A stretch of DNA of 64,000 bases from Myxococcales bacterium. Lineage in GTDB: Bacteria; Myxococcota_A; UBA9160; UBA4427. This document shows positions 26,045-35,704 of this stretch, piece by piece. The notes below the pieces were generated by a model that was not told the origin of the DNA, did not search any database, and was given only the letters and a program-made list of their open reading frames with translations. The stretch's first letter is position 1; each line of letters opens with the position of its first letter. The stretch covers positions 1 to 64,000 of the forward strand of contig JAAZXM010000001.1 of assembly GCA_014240165.1 (NCBI GenBank). The letters run 5' to 3'. A program made the translations under genes and the position numbers.

Positions 26045-28471
26045 ATGTCGGCACCCTTTCATTTCGACTCACACCTGCGGCGCTTGGGCGCGGGCCGGAT
26101 CGCCTCCGGCGTCCTGATCGGACTCCTGTCGGGGGCCCTGATCGTCCTGGGCTGCGGACCGAGTTCCGAAAGTCAGCTCACCGAGGTGCGAGCGCTGCAA
26201 GAGGCTTCACAATTCGACGCCTCCATAGCCCCCTTGCGGAAGCTCATCGCCGATGAGCCCGACCATCCCGAAGCCAATCTCCGCCTGGGCATCGCGCTGC
26301 AACAAACCGGAAGGCCGAGCCTCGCAGTTTGGCCCCTGCAAAAGGCGAGCCTCAGCGAGGAGCATGGAGTGCAGGCCGGGCTCCTTCTGGCAAGCACGTT
26401 GGCAGCCAGCCAGTCCTACGAGGAAGCGATCCGCGCCTACGGGAGAGTCCTCGAACGCAACCCCGACAGTACAAGCGCGCTGTTTGGACTCGGCCAAGCC
26501 CAGCTCTCGATCGGGCAAGCCGCAGCGGCCCTCACAACTTCCGAGAAACTCCTGCTGGTTCTCCCGGACGATCAACTTGGGGCCTCCCTCAAGGGAGCCG
26601 CACTCATCGACCTCGACCGAGGTGATGAGGCTGAGGCGGTTTGGAAGGGTGTTGTAAACCGCGCGGTCGCGGGCAACAACCCCACGGACGCTGCTCGCAA
26701 ATGCGCGGCCCTGGCCGTCTTCTACCGCGGCCAGAATGACAGCAAAAGTGCCCGCGAGACCTTCTCGCGCTGCATCGCCGACTACCCGCTGAATCACCAA
26801 CTCAGGCAACACGCGTCCGAGTTCTTCGTCTTCCACGAGGAATTCGATACCGCCGTGAGTATCTGGCAAGCCGCCATCGAGGCAGCCCCCGAAGATATTG
26901 CGCTCAGAGTTCGGTTGGCGGAAATCCTCTCCAGCATCAACCGGACTGATGAATCATTGAAGGTGCTGCAGGAGAGCGTGGAACTCTTTGACACCGCCGA
27001 AGCTTGGATATACCTCGCAGGCTTTCTGCGCATTCAGGGCGATTTGAAAGCGGCCCGGGAGGCACTCGAGGAGGGCATGGAGCGCAGCCGGAGCGTCGCT
27101 CCCTCTCTGCGCTTCACCTTGGCTGATCTGCTGATCGAGGAGGGCAACTACGACCGGGCGCTCAGCATCGCCGAAAGCCTTGAGGAGCCCAGTTATCGGG
27201 CGATGATCCGGGGCGCCGTTCTCCTGCAGCAGGGCGATGCGGCGGCAGCCCTCGAACTCCTGGACTCCGGGCTCCGCCTCTATCCCAACAACGCGGGGGC
27301 ACGTTATCTGGCGGGTCAGGCCGCTTTGGCTACGGGTGAGGTCGAACGCGCCATGGCGGAGTTCCGCGAGGCAATTCGTGTATCGGAAACCGAAACCGAT
27401 GCCGCCCTCAGGCTGGCAGAATTCTACTTTCACGAGGGCGAGTATCTGAATGCCGTTGCTTTCGCCGATCGTCATATCGCCAAGCGACCCTATGTCGACC
27501 CCTCTGCACATATCATCTCGGCGCGCAGTTCACTGATTGTCGGAAACTACGAGCGGGCCGAGGGAACCCTGAGCAACCTGCGGCTCAGGGCACCTACTCA
27601 GCCGACATCCTTCCTCGAATTCGCCCAACTCAGGCGCATCAGTGAAGGTCCTGAGGCTGCACTCCAGGTCTTGTTGGAAGGCGACTTCGATCTGACCGAG
27701 CCCGATAACTCGGCGATGCTGCGGGCCGTCGCCCAGGACTATCTCTCCCTGGGCAAAGGAGCCAATGCCCTCGCCCTGATCGACGAAGCTTTGGCCGCGA
27801 ACCCCGACTGGCCGGACTTCCACGATCTCAGAGGACGAGTCCTTTTATCCCTCGACAACCAGGCAGAGGCGGAGGCCGCCTTCTCCCAGGCGCTCAACCT
27901 CGACCCCAAATTCCCACCCAGCCTCGAGGCGCGGGGAAGCCAGGCCCTTTGGAGCGGTGATCTGGCCAATGCCCTGGCGTACTTCGAAAAGGCCGCCCAA
28001 GCAGAACCCTCCAACGCTCAATACGTCTACCTCCAGGCGCAAATCCGCTACGCGCAAGCCGCGAGCGAACTTGCTGAAAGCTTGTTCCGGCGGGCGCTCG
28101 AACTCGACCCAGGGCATGTGGGTGCCAACAACGATCTCGCCTGGCTGCTGGCCAGCCAGGAGCGTGAACTCGAAGCCGCCGGCGACCATGCCGCTCGCGC
28201 CGTCCAACTGGACATGAACGCGGATACCCTGGATACCCTGGGCTTCGTTCGTCTACAGTCGGGCGACCCGAAGGCCGCGGCTGAGGTACTCCGAAAGGCC
28301 CTCGAGCACCGTCCCGATTCGCCTTCCATCGAATTTCGACTGGGTCTCGCGCTGTCCGCAAGCGGCGAGAAAGAGGCCGCCAGGGAAATGTTCCAGAAGG
28401 CGCTCGGGACTCCAGACTTTCCAGAGGCGGAGGCGGCACAAGCCGAACTCTCCAACCTCGAAAGCTCGTAA
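26045..28471 (+). CDS. large TPR-repeat lipoprotein (PrsT-like)
   Basis: 808-residue lipoprotein: hydrophobic signal then lipobox 'ALIVLGCGPSS', with Cys as the lipidation site. The remainder is almost wholly TPR helices with repeated W-LG-Y/A-P patterns, for example 'YEEAIRAYGRVLERNPDS', 'AEAEAAFSQALNLDPKFPPS' and 'AESLFRRALELDPGHVGANN', ending with 'DTLGFVRLQSGDPKAAAEVL'. Length and position beside a PEP-CTERM gene resemble PrsT, the TPR protein of exosortase/EPS systems. ATG 26045 has GGAGG upstream (TTG 26039 is also possible). Probably an assembly or tethering scaffold at the envelope; the PrsT comparison is inference. Confidence 0.83.
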   Translation: MSAPFHFDSHLRRLGAGRIASGVLIGLLSGALIVLGCGPSSESQLTEVRALQEASQFDASIAPLRKLIADEPDHPEANLRLGIALQQTGRPSLAVWPLQKASLSEEHGVQAGLLLASTLAASQSYEEAIRAYGRVLERNPDSTSALFGLGQAQLSIGQAAAALTTSEKLLLVLPDDQLGASLKGAALIDLDRGDEAEAVWKGVVNRAVAGNNPTDAARKCAALAVFYRGQNDSKSARETFSRCIADYPLNHQLRQHASEFFVFHEEFDTAVSIWQAAIEAAPEDIALRVRLAEILSSINRTDESLKVLQESVELFDTAEAWIYLAGFLRIQGDLKAAREALEEGMERSRSVAPSLRFTLADLLIEEGNYDRALSIAESLEEPSYRAMIRGAVLLQQGDAAAALELLDSGLRLYPNNAGARYLAGQAALATGEVERAMAEFREAIRVSETETDAALRLAEFYFHEGEYLNAVAFADRHIAKRPYVDPSAHIISARSSLIVGNYERAEGTLSNLRLRAPTQPTSFLEFAQLRRISEGPEAALQVLLEGDFDLTEPDNSAMLRAVAQDYLSLGKGANALALIDEALAANPDWPDFHDLRGRVLLSLDNQAEAEAAFSQALNLDPKFPPSLEARGSQALWSGDLANALAYFEKAAQAEPSNAQYVYLQAQIRYAQAASELAESLFRRALELDPGHVGANNDLAWLLASQERELEAAGDHAARAVQLDMNADTLDTLGFVRLQSGDPKAAAEVLRKALEHRPDSPSIEFRLGLALSASGEKEAAREMFQKALGTPDFPEAEAAQAELSNLESS

Positions 28472-28484
28472 AGCCCGTGGACAA

Positions 28485-31034
28485 GTGAGGACGATCGCCT
28501 TTCGAGCAGTCGGTCCAGGCCGCCCAGAAAATTGGGAACGGCTCAAGCGCGCCGTGCGGCTGAGCCTCGTTGGCCTGATCCTTTCATGCCAACCCCAAGC
28601 CGAGCAGGTGGAAGAACACATAGCGAGGGCCGAAGCACTTCTCGCGGAAAACCGCGGAAGCGAAGCCCTGATCGAATTGCACAACGCGGCCCTGCTGCGG
28701 CCCGATGACCCGGATCTCGATCTGCGGGTGGCGGAGGTATCGGTCCGCTACGGCTATTTCGGTGATGCCGTTGATTTCTACCGCGATGCTCTGGCCCTGC
28801 GTCCCGATGACGATGACACCCTGCTGAAGTTGGCTTGGTTGCTCGTTGATATCGATTCCAAGGCCTCTGAAAAGCGGGTTGATGAACTCCTGGCACGCAA
28901 CCCCAACAACGCACGCGCCATCCTGATACGCGCCCACGCGGCGATCCAAGCCGGCGACATAGACGCGGCCATGCGACACATCTCCAGCGCCCGGCGTGCC
29001 CACCCATCGGAACCTGAAATCGAACGCGTGCTTGCACTCGCCTACGAAGCCCGGGGCCGAGCCGCGCTCGCTCGCAATCCCATGGCAGTCCGCTCGCCTC
29101 GGGTAAGTCTGTCCATAATGCGCGCTTGGGATCGCTATCTCGCCCGAAAGGGAGAGTTCCCCCTGCTGGGCCATTTGGGTCGCGCACGCACCTTGGGCTG
29201 GTTGCCAGGAAGAGCCGGCGAGGCCAACGAAGCGTATCGCGCCGCGCTCGAGAAGAGCCGGACGCTGGGCAGCCCCTACGAGCGAGTTCGAACGGCCCAG
29301 GAAACCGCGCGCTTCGCCAGTCGCAACAACAACGCGGAACTCGCCGAACAAGCCATCCGGAGGTGGCTCGAGATCGCGCCCAGGGATCTGGGGGCCTGGC
29401 AGGCACTGATCGATCTCGATCATCCAGATCCCGCCAAGCACCGACAGCAGACCTTCCACAGTCTCCTGAAGGCCATTCCCGATGATCCCAGGGTACAGGT
29501 GCTCTACGCCCAGAATCTCTTGTCGGACCAGGGTCTGTCAGCTGCCCTCGGCCACCTGGAAAGCAAGATGGGCCAGGGGGAAGACGACGCGATCCTGCTG
29601 GTGGGGATCTTCGATATTCAGAACCGGGCCGGAAGGCTCAATGATGCGGCGGCCACCCTCAGGATAATGCACTCACGGTTCCCTGATCATCCAGCCACGC
29701 GCCTGGCCACTGGAGAGCAGCAGGTTCGGGAAGGAAGATACGATGATGCGGTGGTCAGCTTGGAGCGGGCCCTGGCGATCGAGGCCACCGGCAAAGGCTT
29801 TCGCGCGCTGGCGCGCGCAGAGCAACAGCGAGGCCAGTTCCAGAAAGCCCTCGAGGCGATCAACAAGGCCATCGGCCTTGAACGTGCGACCGACCCCAGC
29901 AGTCTGCGCCTCAAGGCCCTGATCCAGCGCGAGTTGGGTCAGGAAGCCGGGCTCGCCGCGACCCTGCTTCGGCTGCGTCGGCTGGTCGGGTTGAGCCCCA
30001 GTGAGAAATTGCACCTCGCCCAGAGCTATTACAACCGAAATGCCCACGGAATCGGGCGCAAGGTATTGACCGGTCTGCTCGAAAGCGGAGACGCCGGACC
30101 GGGGGCGGCGCTCGAATTTGCCCGCCGCGACGCGGGGAACGCCGACCACCGGCCCCAGATTCGCCACTACCTGGAGCAGAGCTTCGAGAAATTCCCGGAC
30201 AAAATCGAGTTGCTCGCCGCCCTGACCGAGGTCGACGCACTGGACGGACGCGTGGAAGAAGCCCGTCGGCGCCTGAATACAACCATCGCCGCGCGAAGCT
30301 GGGTGGGGAAGCCCTACCTGGTTCGGGGAGAATTCCTGCTCGGCATCGGCGAACTCGTCGGCGCTCGGGACGACGCAGAGCGCGCGCTTCGTCTCGACCC
30401 CTCCACCGCGAACGAGGCCTTCGACATCATGACGGTGGCCTACGTGCAAAGCGGAGGACTTCCGAGAGTGATCGCCGGCTTCGAGAAGCAGAGAGCGGAG
30501 ACCGGCCTTTCCGCCGACCGAACAGCGCTCCTGGCGCGACTTCACGTCGCCGCAGGCAATACCGAACGCGCCCTCGAACTCTACGGGATAGCCCTGGATC
30601 AGGGCAGCGACCTGCTCTTCGTCAAGAACGATCTCGCCTTCCTCCTGGCCAGCACAGGAGGCGACCTGGATCGGGCCCTCTCCCTGGCCAAGTTGGCGGA
30701 GAACGCGCCCGGAGACGATATCTCCACGGCGGATACCCTGGGCTTCGTGTATCTCAAGCAGGGCAAACCCGATGTGGCTGTCTGGCAATTTCGCCAAGTG
30801 GTAGCCGAAGCGAATCCGCCCGTGGCCGACTACTACCATCATCTCGGGCTGGCCCTTTTCGAATTGGGCAAGGACGACCAGGCCCTGCAAGCGTTCCGGC
30901 GGGCATTGGCCTTGAACCCGCAATTCGACGACGCCGAGACCGCGCGCCAGCGCATCGCCCAGATCGGCGCGCGCAATCGCGAAGCCCCGCCGGAGGCGAA
31001 AGCGCAAGAGGCGGCGGCGCCCGAGGCTTCCTAA
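28485..31034 (+). CDS. second large TPR-repeat lipoprotein
   Basis: 849 residues, starting GTG 28485 only 13 bases after the preceding TPR gene, so the two form an operon. A basic N-terminus is followed by 'LVGLILSCQPQ', a likely lipobox with Cys at about residue 35. TPR units run the whole length; the end 'ADTLGFVYLKQGKPDVAVWQ' closely parallels the end of its neighbour, which suggests the pair arose by duplication and then diverged. No enzymatic domain is visible. Role probably scaffold in surface polysaccharide or PEP-CTERM protein export. Confidence 0.8.
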   Translation: MRTIAFRAVGPGRPENWERLKRAVRLSLVGLILSCQPQAEQVEEHIARAEALLAENRGSEALIELHNAALLRPDDPDLDLRVAEVSVRYGYFGDAVDFYRDALALRPDDDDTLLKLAWLLVDIDSKASEKRVDELLARNPNNARAILIRAHAAIQAGDIDAAMRHISSARRAHPSEPEIERVLALAYEARGRAALARNPMAVRSPRVSLSIMRAWDRYLARKGEFPLLGHLGRARTLGWLPGRAGEANEAYRAALEKSRTLGSPYERVRTAQETARFASRNNNAELAEQAIRRWLEIAPRDLGAWQALIDLDHPDPAKHRQQTFHSLLKAIPDDPRVQVLYAQNLLSDQGLSAALGHLESKMGQGEDDAILLVGIFDIQNRAGRLNDAAATLRIMHSRFPDHPATRLATGEQQVREGRYDDAVVSLERALAIEATGKGFRALARAEQQRGQFQKALEAINKAIGLERATDPSSLRLKALIQRELGQEAGLAATLLRLRRLVGLSPSEKLHLAQSYYNRNAHGIGRKVLTGLLESGDAGPGAALEFARRDAGNADHRPQIRHYLEQSFEKFPDKIELLAALTEVDALDGRVEEARRRLNTTIAARSWVGKPYLVRGEFLLGIGELVGARDDAERALRLDPSTANEAFDIMTVAYVQSGGLPRVIAGFEKQRAETGLSADRTALLARLHVAAGNTERALELYGIALDQGSDLLFVKNDLAFLLASTGGDLDRALSLAKLAENAPGDDISTADTLGFVYLKQGKPDVAVWQFRQVVAEANPPVADYYHHLGLALFELGKDDQALQAFRRALALNPQFDDAETARQRIAQIGARNREAPPEAKAQEAAAPEAS

Positions 31035-32785
31035 TCGGGAAGGGGGCTGACCCCGCGCCTGCTTCGCTCGAGCCTCGCGCGAAATGCCAGCTCTCCCCGC
31101 AGCGTCTCCGCGTCTGCTCGCAATTCATCTGCGATGGGGCCGGGTCGTTCCGCAGCGGCCTCGAGTACTCTCGCCGCCCCCTCGAGTTCGTCTACCGCCA
31201 CATAGGCCTGGGCCAGTGCCCGCGCCTTGTAATGGCTCGGCTCGGGAATGCCCCCCAACCGGTCGATCCAATCCTGGGCCATCTCGCGCTTGATCTCGAT
31301 GAAGGCCGGGTCGCCCTGCATCCCCCCGTACGCCGCATCCTTCAGGAGATGGTCCACGCGGTTATAGCCCCTGGCCCGCGCGGAACGCAGGTAGATGAGG
31401 GCGGTCTCATGGTCTCCGCGCCGGGCGGCCCGACTCGCCTTGCGGGTACTCGCCGCGGCACCGTCGGGATAATTGCGTTCCGCATCCGCCATGAAGCTCT
31501 CGGCGGAGTAGAAGACCTGGGCGCGCTCCCTGGCCAGGAAGGCGAAGAAGAGCAGAAGAGCCAGAGTGGCAGCAAGCAAGGCGGCCCGCACCGCACGAAC
31601 CCCGCCCCCCGAGCCCAGACGGGCCCCCAAGGCGGGTAGCCCCTGCTGGCCTGCCAGAAGAACCCCACCGATCAGCCCGGGAAGGATGAAGTAGAGGTAG
31701 CGATCGGCCATGGGATAGGGAAGCGGGACGATGCCTGAGAGCGGCGCGAACCCCGCAGCGGCCCAGAGCCAGTAGATGGCCTCTTGCCTTCGGTGGCGGA
31801 GACAGAAGATCACACGCCAGCCGAGCAGGACAAGGAAGACGGCGCCGCCCAGCAGCCACGGGTCCGCAACGGAATCCACCGGAGCGGGCTCATGGAAGGT
31901 CGAAAGGCCCAATCCAAAGCTGGCCATCACGGCGTAGCGCGAGGCGACGGAGAGAATCATCGCGACCCGAACCCAGGGATCAGCGTAGAGGGTGGGCGCG
32001 AGTCCGGCGGAGAGCGAGAAGGCCATGGCCTCTGCAACTCCGAAGGCCACCACCACCGCCAGCCATCCCAGCAGCCAGCGCCCCCTGGAAGCCCCGGCTG
32101 CCGAAGAGCCACTCAACCAATCCGAGAGAGCAACCACCACCAGGGCCGAAGCGGAAAAGGGTTTGGCAAGCAGAGCCAGGGCGAAAAGCAGCAGGGCCAG
32201 GGCCGGACGCCGGGGATGCCAGAGGATGGCGCCCAGGGAAAGCACCAGGGCCAGGGAACTCTTGAGCTGAGAGATCCAGGCCACGGATTCCACATTGGCC
32301 GGATGAAGCAGGAAAACCCCAGCGCCCAGGGCCGCGGGCCATGCGCCAATGCCGCTGCGCCGGAAGAGCAAGGCGAGCAGCACCGACCCCAACACATGAA
32401 GCAAAACATTCACAACGTGGTAGCCGACGACGTTCGATCCGAAGAACTGCCACTCCAAGGCGTGCACACTCAGGTGAACGGGCGCGTAGTTCTCCACCAA
32501 TTCGGCGACTTCGCTGACAGGGTTCCAAATCGCAATCAGGTTATCCAGGTTCGGCGTATGGATGTATTGGTTGTGGGCGACGTAGTGAAAATCATCAGAG
32601 ATGAACTCACCTTCGAAACTCGGGGCATAGACCAGCAAGGCCAACACCGCGAAGATCAGGCCCAGGCCGAGGGGCGACGGCGTCCCCCACCGCGGAGAGG
32701 CGTCGGAGCTTCGAGATCCCGGTTTTGCCGAAGTCGCGTGAGCCAGGCGCTGCTCCTGATGACGAGACCGACCGCTCGCGCCCAA
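31031..32785 (-). CDS. TMTC-like polytopic membrane protein with C-terminal helical repeats
   Basis: About 584 residues with 9-11 hydrophobic segments. First loop acidic pair 'EFISDDFHYVAHNQYIHTP' and the signature 'LHPANVESVAWISQLKSSLA' match the TMTC/DUF1736 family of GT-C O-mannosyltransferase-like proteins. The last 180 residues are soluble and helical ('ALIYLRSARARGYNR'), in the place where TMTC proteins carry TPRs. The start is uncertain: no ATG lies between the galE stop and the first membrane segment, and TTG 32785 is chosen after an AGAAGGA. The stop overlaps that of the second TPR gene by 4 bases on the opposite strand. Sugar donor unknown. Confidence 0.75.
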   Translation of the reverse strand: MGASGRSRHQEQRLAHATSAKPGSRSSDASPRWGTPSPLGLGLIFAVLALLVYAPSFEGEFISDDFHYVAHNQYIHTPNLDNLIAIWNPVSEVAELVENYAPVHLSVHALEWQFFGSNVVGYHVVNVLLHVLGSVLLALLFRRSGIGAWPAALGAGVFLLHPANVESVAWISQLKSSLALVLSLGAILWHPRRPALALLLFALALLAKPFSASALVVVALSDWLSGSSAAGASRGRWLLGWLAVVVAFGVAEAMAFSLSAGLAPTLYADPWVRVAMILSVASRYAVMASFGLGLSTFHEPAPVDSVADPWLLGGAVFLVLLGWRVIFCLRHRRQEAIYWLWAAAGFAPLSGIVPLPYPMADRYLYFILPGLIGGVLLAGQQGLPALGARLGSGGGVRAVRAALLAATLALLLFFAFLARERAQVFYSAESFMADAERNYPDGAAASTRKASRAARRGDHETALIYLRSARARGYNRVDHLLKDAAYGGMQGDPAFIEIKREMAQDWIDRLGGIPEPSHYKARALAQAYVAVDELEGAARVLEAAAERPGPIADELRADAETLRGELAFRARLERSRRGVSPLPD

Positions 32786-32804
32786 CCGGGCGGGCGGGTT
32801 CCTT

Positions 32805-33836
32805 CTAACGGGAGAAACCCTTGGGGTTCGCCCGGTGGAAACGCCACGCATCGGCCAGGATATCTTCGAGGTCCGAACGCCGAGGTTGCCACCCCAACAA
32901 ATCGAAGGCCCGGGTTCCGCCCGCAACCAGCACCGGGGGATCACCCGGCCGGCGCGGAGCGATGCGCTCGGGAATCGCGTGGCCCGTTACCCGCCGCGCG
33001 GCTTCGATCACTTCGCGTACGGAGTAGCCCTCGCCCGTGCCCAGGTTGCACGCCAGGGATTGGGTTCCCTGCTGGAGACGGGAAAGAGCGCGCAGGTGCG
33101 CGTCGGCCAGATCGACAATATGGATGTAATCCCGGATACAGGTGCCGTCGGGCGTGGGGTAATCGTCGCCCAAAATCTCGATCAACTCGCGCTGGCCCAG
33201 GGCCACCTGGAGAATCAGGGGAATCAGGTGGGTTTCGGGCTCGTGGTGTTCGCCCAAATCCCCTTCGGAATCGGCTCCGGCGGCGTTGAAATAGCGCAGC
33301 GCCGCATAGCGAAGCCCGTAGGCATGGGAGTAGTCCTGCATCATGTGTTCCATGTGAAGTTTCGTGCGCCCGTAGGGATTGATAGGGACCTGGGGGTTGT
33401 CCTCGGTCAGGGGAAGCGCCACGGGTACGCCGTAGGTGGCGCAGGTGGAAGATAAGACGAGTTCCTCGCAGCCCGCATCGCGCATGGCCTCGAGCAGGTT
33501 CCAGGCGTTGATAACGTTCTCCCGGTAATACAGCGACGGATCGCTCACCGACTCACCCACATAACAACGCGCGGCGAAATGCATCACCGAACGCGGCTGC
33601 CACTCGGCGAAGGTCTCGGCCAGGGCTTCGCGATCGGCCAGGCTCGCCTCGACCAACGGCGCCTTGACGGCCTCGGGATGCCCGGTGGCAAAACTGTCGA
33701 AAACCACGACGGGAACGCCCTGCTCTTCGAGCACCCGTACGGTATGGCTACCGATATAGCCCGCCCCGCCCACCACCAGAACGGGCCCCGAGAGGGAGAG
33801 GGCGTCGGCTTCGCTCTGGGCGGAATCGGTCGTCAT
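32805..33836 (-). CDS. galE: UDP-glucose 4-epimerase
   Basis: Interconverts UDP-glucose and UDP-galactose (or the N-acetyl forms) for glycan synthesis. 343 residues, short-chain dehydrogenase fold: 'VLVVGGAGYIGSHTVRVLEE' binds NAD, 'MHFAARCYVGESV', catalytic Ser in 'LSSTCATYG', 'YGRTK' supplies Tyr-x3-Lys, 'RYFNAAGAD', and 'DGTCIRDYIHIVDLADAH' is GalE-specific. ATG 33836 chosen because the Rossmann strand begins 20 residues later. It lies upstream of, and on the same strand as, the TMTC-like gene. Confidence 0.95.
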   Translation of the reverse strand: MTTDSAQSEADALSLSGPVLVVGGAGYIGSHTVRVLEEQGVPVVVFDSFATGHPEAVKAPLVEASLADREALAETFAEWQPRSVMHFAARCYVGESVSDPSLYYRENVINAWNLLEAMRDAGCEELVLSSTCATYGVPVALPLTEDNPQVPINPYGRTKLHMEHMMQDYSHAYGLRYAALRYFNAAGADSEGDLGEHHEPETHLIPLILQVALGQRELIEILGDDYPTPDGTCIRDYIHIVDLADAHLRALSRLQQGTQSLACNLGTGEGYSVREVIEAARRVTGHAIPERIAPRRPGDPPVLVAGGTRAFDLLGWQPRRSDLEDILADAWRFHRANPKGFSR

Positions 33837-33927
33837 CGCGACGGGGATCATACACGAAGCCACGGGAAGACCCGTATCTTCGTCCACGCCAGCAGACGCC
33901 TTCGGCGTAGGGTAGGATCCGCCCAAG

Positions 33928-35103
33928 GTGGAGAAGCACGACCTTCCGGCAGTCGAACTGAGCGTCGTCATGCCCTGCCTCAACGAGGCGGAGACTCTTG
34001 CCACCTGTATCGGCAAAGCCCAGGCCGCCTTCGAGGAGTGCGGATGTACGGGCGAAGTCATCGTGGCCGATAACGGCAGCGAGGACGGCTCCCCGAGCAT
34101 CGCCGAGGACCGGGGCGCCCGGGTGATCCACGTGGCGGAAAGAGGCTACGGGAATGCCCTGATGGCCGGGATCGCGGCAGCCCGAGGTCGCTTCGTCATC
34201 ATGGGCGACGCCGACGACAGCTACGATTTTCGCGAAATCCCCCAATTCGTCGAAAAGCTGAGGGCGGGCAACGACCTGGTACAGGGTTGCCGCCTGCCCG
34301 GCGGCGGGGGGCGGGTCATGCCCGGCGCCATGCCCTTCCTTCATCGCTGGCTGGGAAACCCGCTTCTCTCGGGCCTGGCCCGAATGATGTTCAAGCTTCC
34401 CATCCGTGACATTTACTGCGGCATGCGGGGTTTCACGCGAAGCCATTTCGACAAACTCGAGCAGCGCTGCACCGGCATGGAATTCGCTACGGAAATGATC
34501 ATTCGCTCGAGCATGCAGGGCGCCCGCATCGCCGAGGTACCCATCACCCTGCACCCCGACGGCCGCAAGAGCCACGGCCCTCACCTGCGGACGTTCCGGG
34601 ATGGTTGGCGCACCCTGCGCTTCTTTCTTCTCTACAGCCCACGCTGGGTCTTCCTGCTTCCGGGCTTGCTCCTGCTGGCGCTGGGCACCCTCGGCTACGC
34701 CCTGGCCCTGCCCGGCGTGCGCCTGCTGGGCGCGCAGCTCGGCGCCCACACCCTACTGGTGGCCAGCCTCTCCCTTCTGATGGGTTTCCAATTCCTGCTC
34801 TTCGCCATCGTGAGCAAAACCGTGGCCGTGGGGATCGGGCTCTTGCCAGAGGATCCGCGCATGAAACGTTTCTTTCAGATCGCGACCCTGGAACGCGGCA
34901 TTCTGCTCGGCTCCGGGGGCCTGATCGCCGGGCTTCTTCTGATTGGCAGCGCCGCCCTCGATTGGCAGCGCGGCGCTTTCGGCGACCTCGATTACGCCTC
35001 GACCCTCAGGCAGGTGGTCCCGGGGGTCACCTTGGCGGCCCTGGGCATCCAAACGATTCTCTCGGGGTTCTTCGTCAGCATGCTGGGAATGAGTCGCCGG
35101 TGA
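33928..35103 (+). CDS. GT2 glycosyltransferase, DPM1-like with C-terminal membrane domain
   Basis: Likely makes a polyprenyl-phosphate sugar at the inner face of the membrane. 391 residues: an N-terminal GT2 domain ('LSVVMPCLNEAETLATCIGK', 'VIVADNGSEDGSP', 'MGDADDSYDF' with the DxD-type metal site, 'CGMRGFTRSHFDKL') followed by about four membrane segments from residue 225. This layout is common in bacterial dolichol-phosphate-mannose synthase-like proteins. GTG 33928 start. Its stop overlaps the next gene's GTG (GTGA), so it heads a coupled operon of GT2, methyltransferase and GT-C protein. Confidence 0.88.
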   Translation: MEKHDLPAVELSVVMPCLNEAETLATCIGKAQAAFEECGCTGEVIVADNGSEDGSPSIAEDRGARVIHVAERGYGNALMAGIAAARGRFVIMGDADDSYDFREIPQFVEKLRAGNDLVQGCRLPGGGGRVMPGAMPFLHRWLGNPLLSGLARMMFKLPIRDIYCGMRGFTRSHFDKLEQRCTGMEFATEMIIRSSMQGARIAEVPITLHPDGRKSHGPHLRTFRDGWRTLRFFLLYSPRWVFLLPGLLLLALGTLGYALALPGVRLLGAQLGAHTLLVASLSLLMGFQFLLFAIVSKTVAVGIGLLPEDPRMKRFFQIATLERGILLGSGGLIAGLLLIGSAALDWQRGAFGDLDYASTLRQVVPGVTLAALGIQTILSGFFVSMLGMSRR

Positions 35104-35702
35104 AGTTCGCAGACAAGCTCCATGGTTCCTGGTTGGGACCGCGCAGGGTGGGGGCCCTCGTCCATCACCTGGCCCGGCTGCTTCCCGAGCAAGGCTCCCT
35201 CCTCGATGTGGGCTGCGGAGACGGGGCCCTGACCGAGCAACTCGGCCGGCAAAAACCGGGGCTCGAGATCTCGGGGATTGATGTCGCAAAGCGACCCGGC
35301 GCTCGGGTGCCCATCGGACTTTTCGATGGTGAGCGCATCCCCCACGATGATCAGACCTTTGATCACGTGCTCCTCGTCGACGTACTTCACCATTGCGATC
35401 CCCCCGAAACGCTTCTGGCGGAAGCGCTTAGGGTCACCCGCGGCCACTTGCTGATCAAGGATCATCGACTGGAGGGCTGGCTCGCGGGGCCGACCTTGCG
35501 CGCCATGGATCGCGTGGGCAACGCGCGGCACGGCGTCCCCCTCCCCTATTCTTATTGGTCCGAGGCGCGCTGGCGGGAGACCTGGCAAAAGCTCGGCCTC
35601 ACGGTGGACAGCTTCGAGGTCGACCTCCGGCTCTACCCTCCCCCCCTCGGCCTGGCCTTCGACCGGGGTCTTCACTTCATTGCCAGCCTGAGCCGGGCCT
35701 GA
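35100..35702 (+). CDS. class I SAM-dependent methyltransferase
   Basis: 200 residues. Motif I 'LLDVGCGDGALTEQL' binds S-adenosylmethionine, 'ISGIDVAKRP' ends the second strand, 'FDHVLLVDVLHHCDPPETLL' is motif II/III. The later part ('PLPYSYWSEARWRETWQKLG') resembles small UbiE/COQ5-like enzymes in glycan clusters. Starts GTG 35100 overlapping the GT2 stop by 4 bases. Possibly methylates a sugar or lipid carrier product of the neighbouring glycosyltransferases; the substrate cannot be read from sequence. Confidence 0.87.
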   Translation: MKFADKLHGSWLGPRRVGALVHHLARLLPEQGSLLDVGCGDGALTEQLGRQKPGLEISGIDVAKRPGARVPIGLFDGERIPHDDQTFDHVLLVDVLHHCDPPETLLAEALRVTRGHLLIKDHRLEGWLAGPTLRAMDRVGNARHGVPLPYSYWSEARWRETWQKLGLTVDSFEVDLRLYPPPLGLAFDRGLHFIASLSRA

Positions 35703-35704
35703 AC

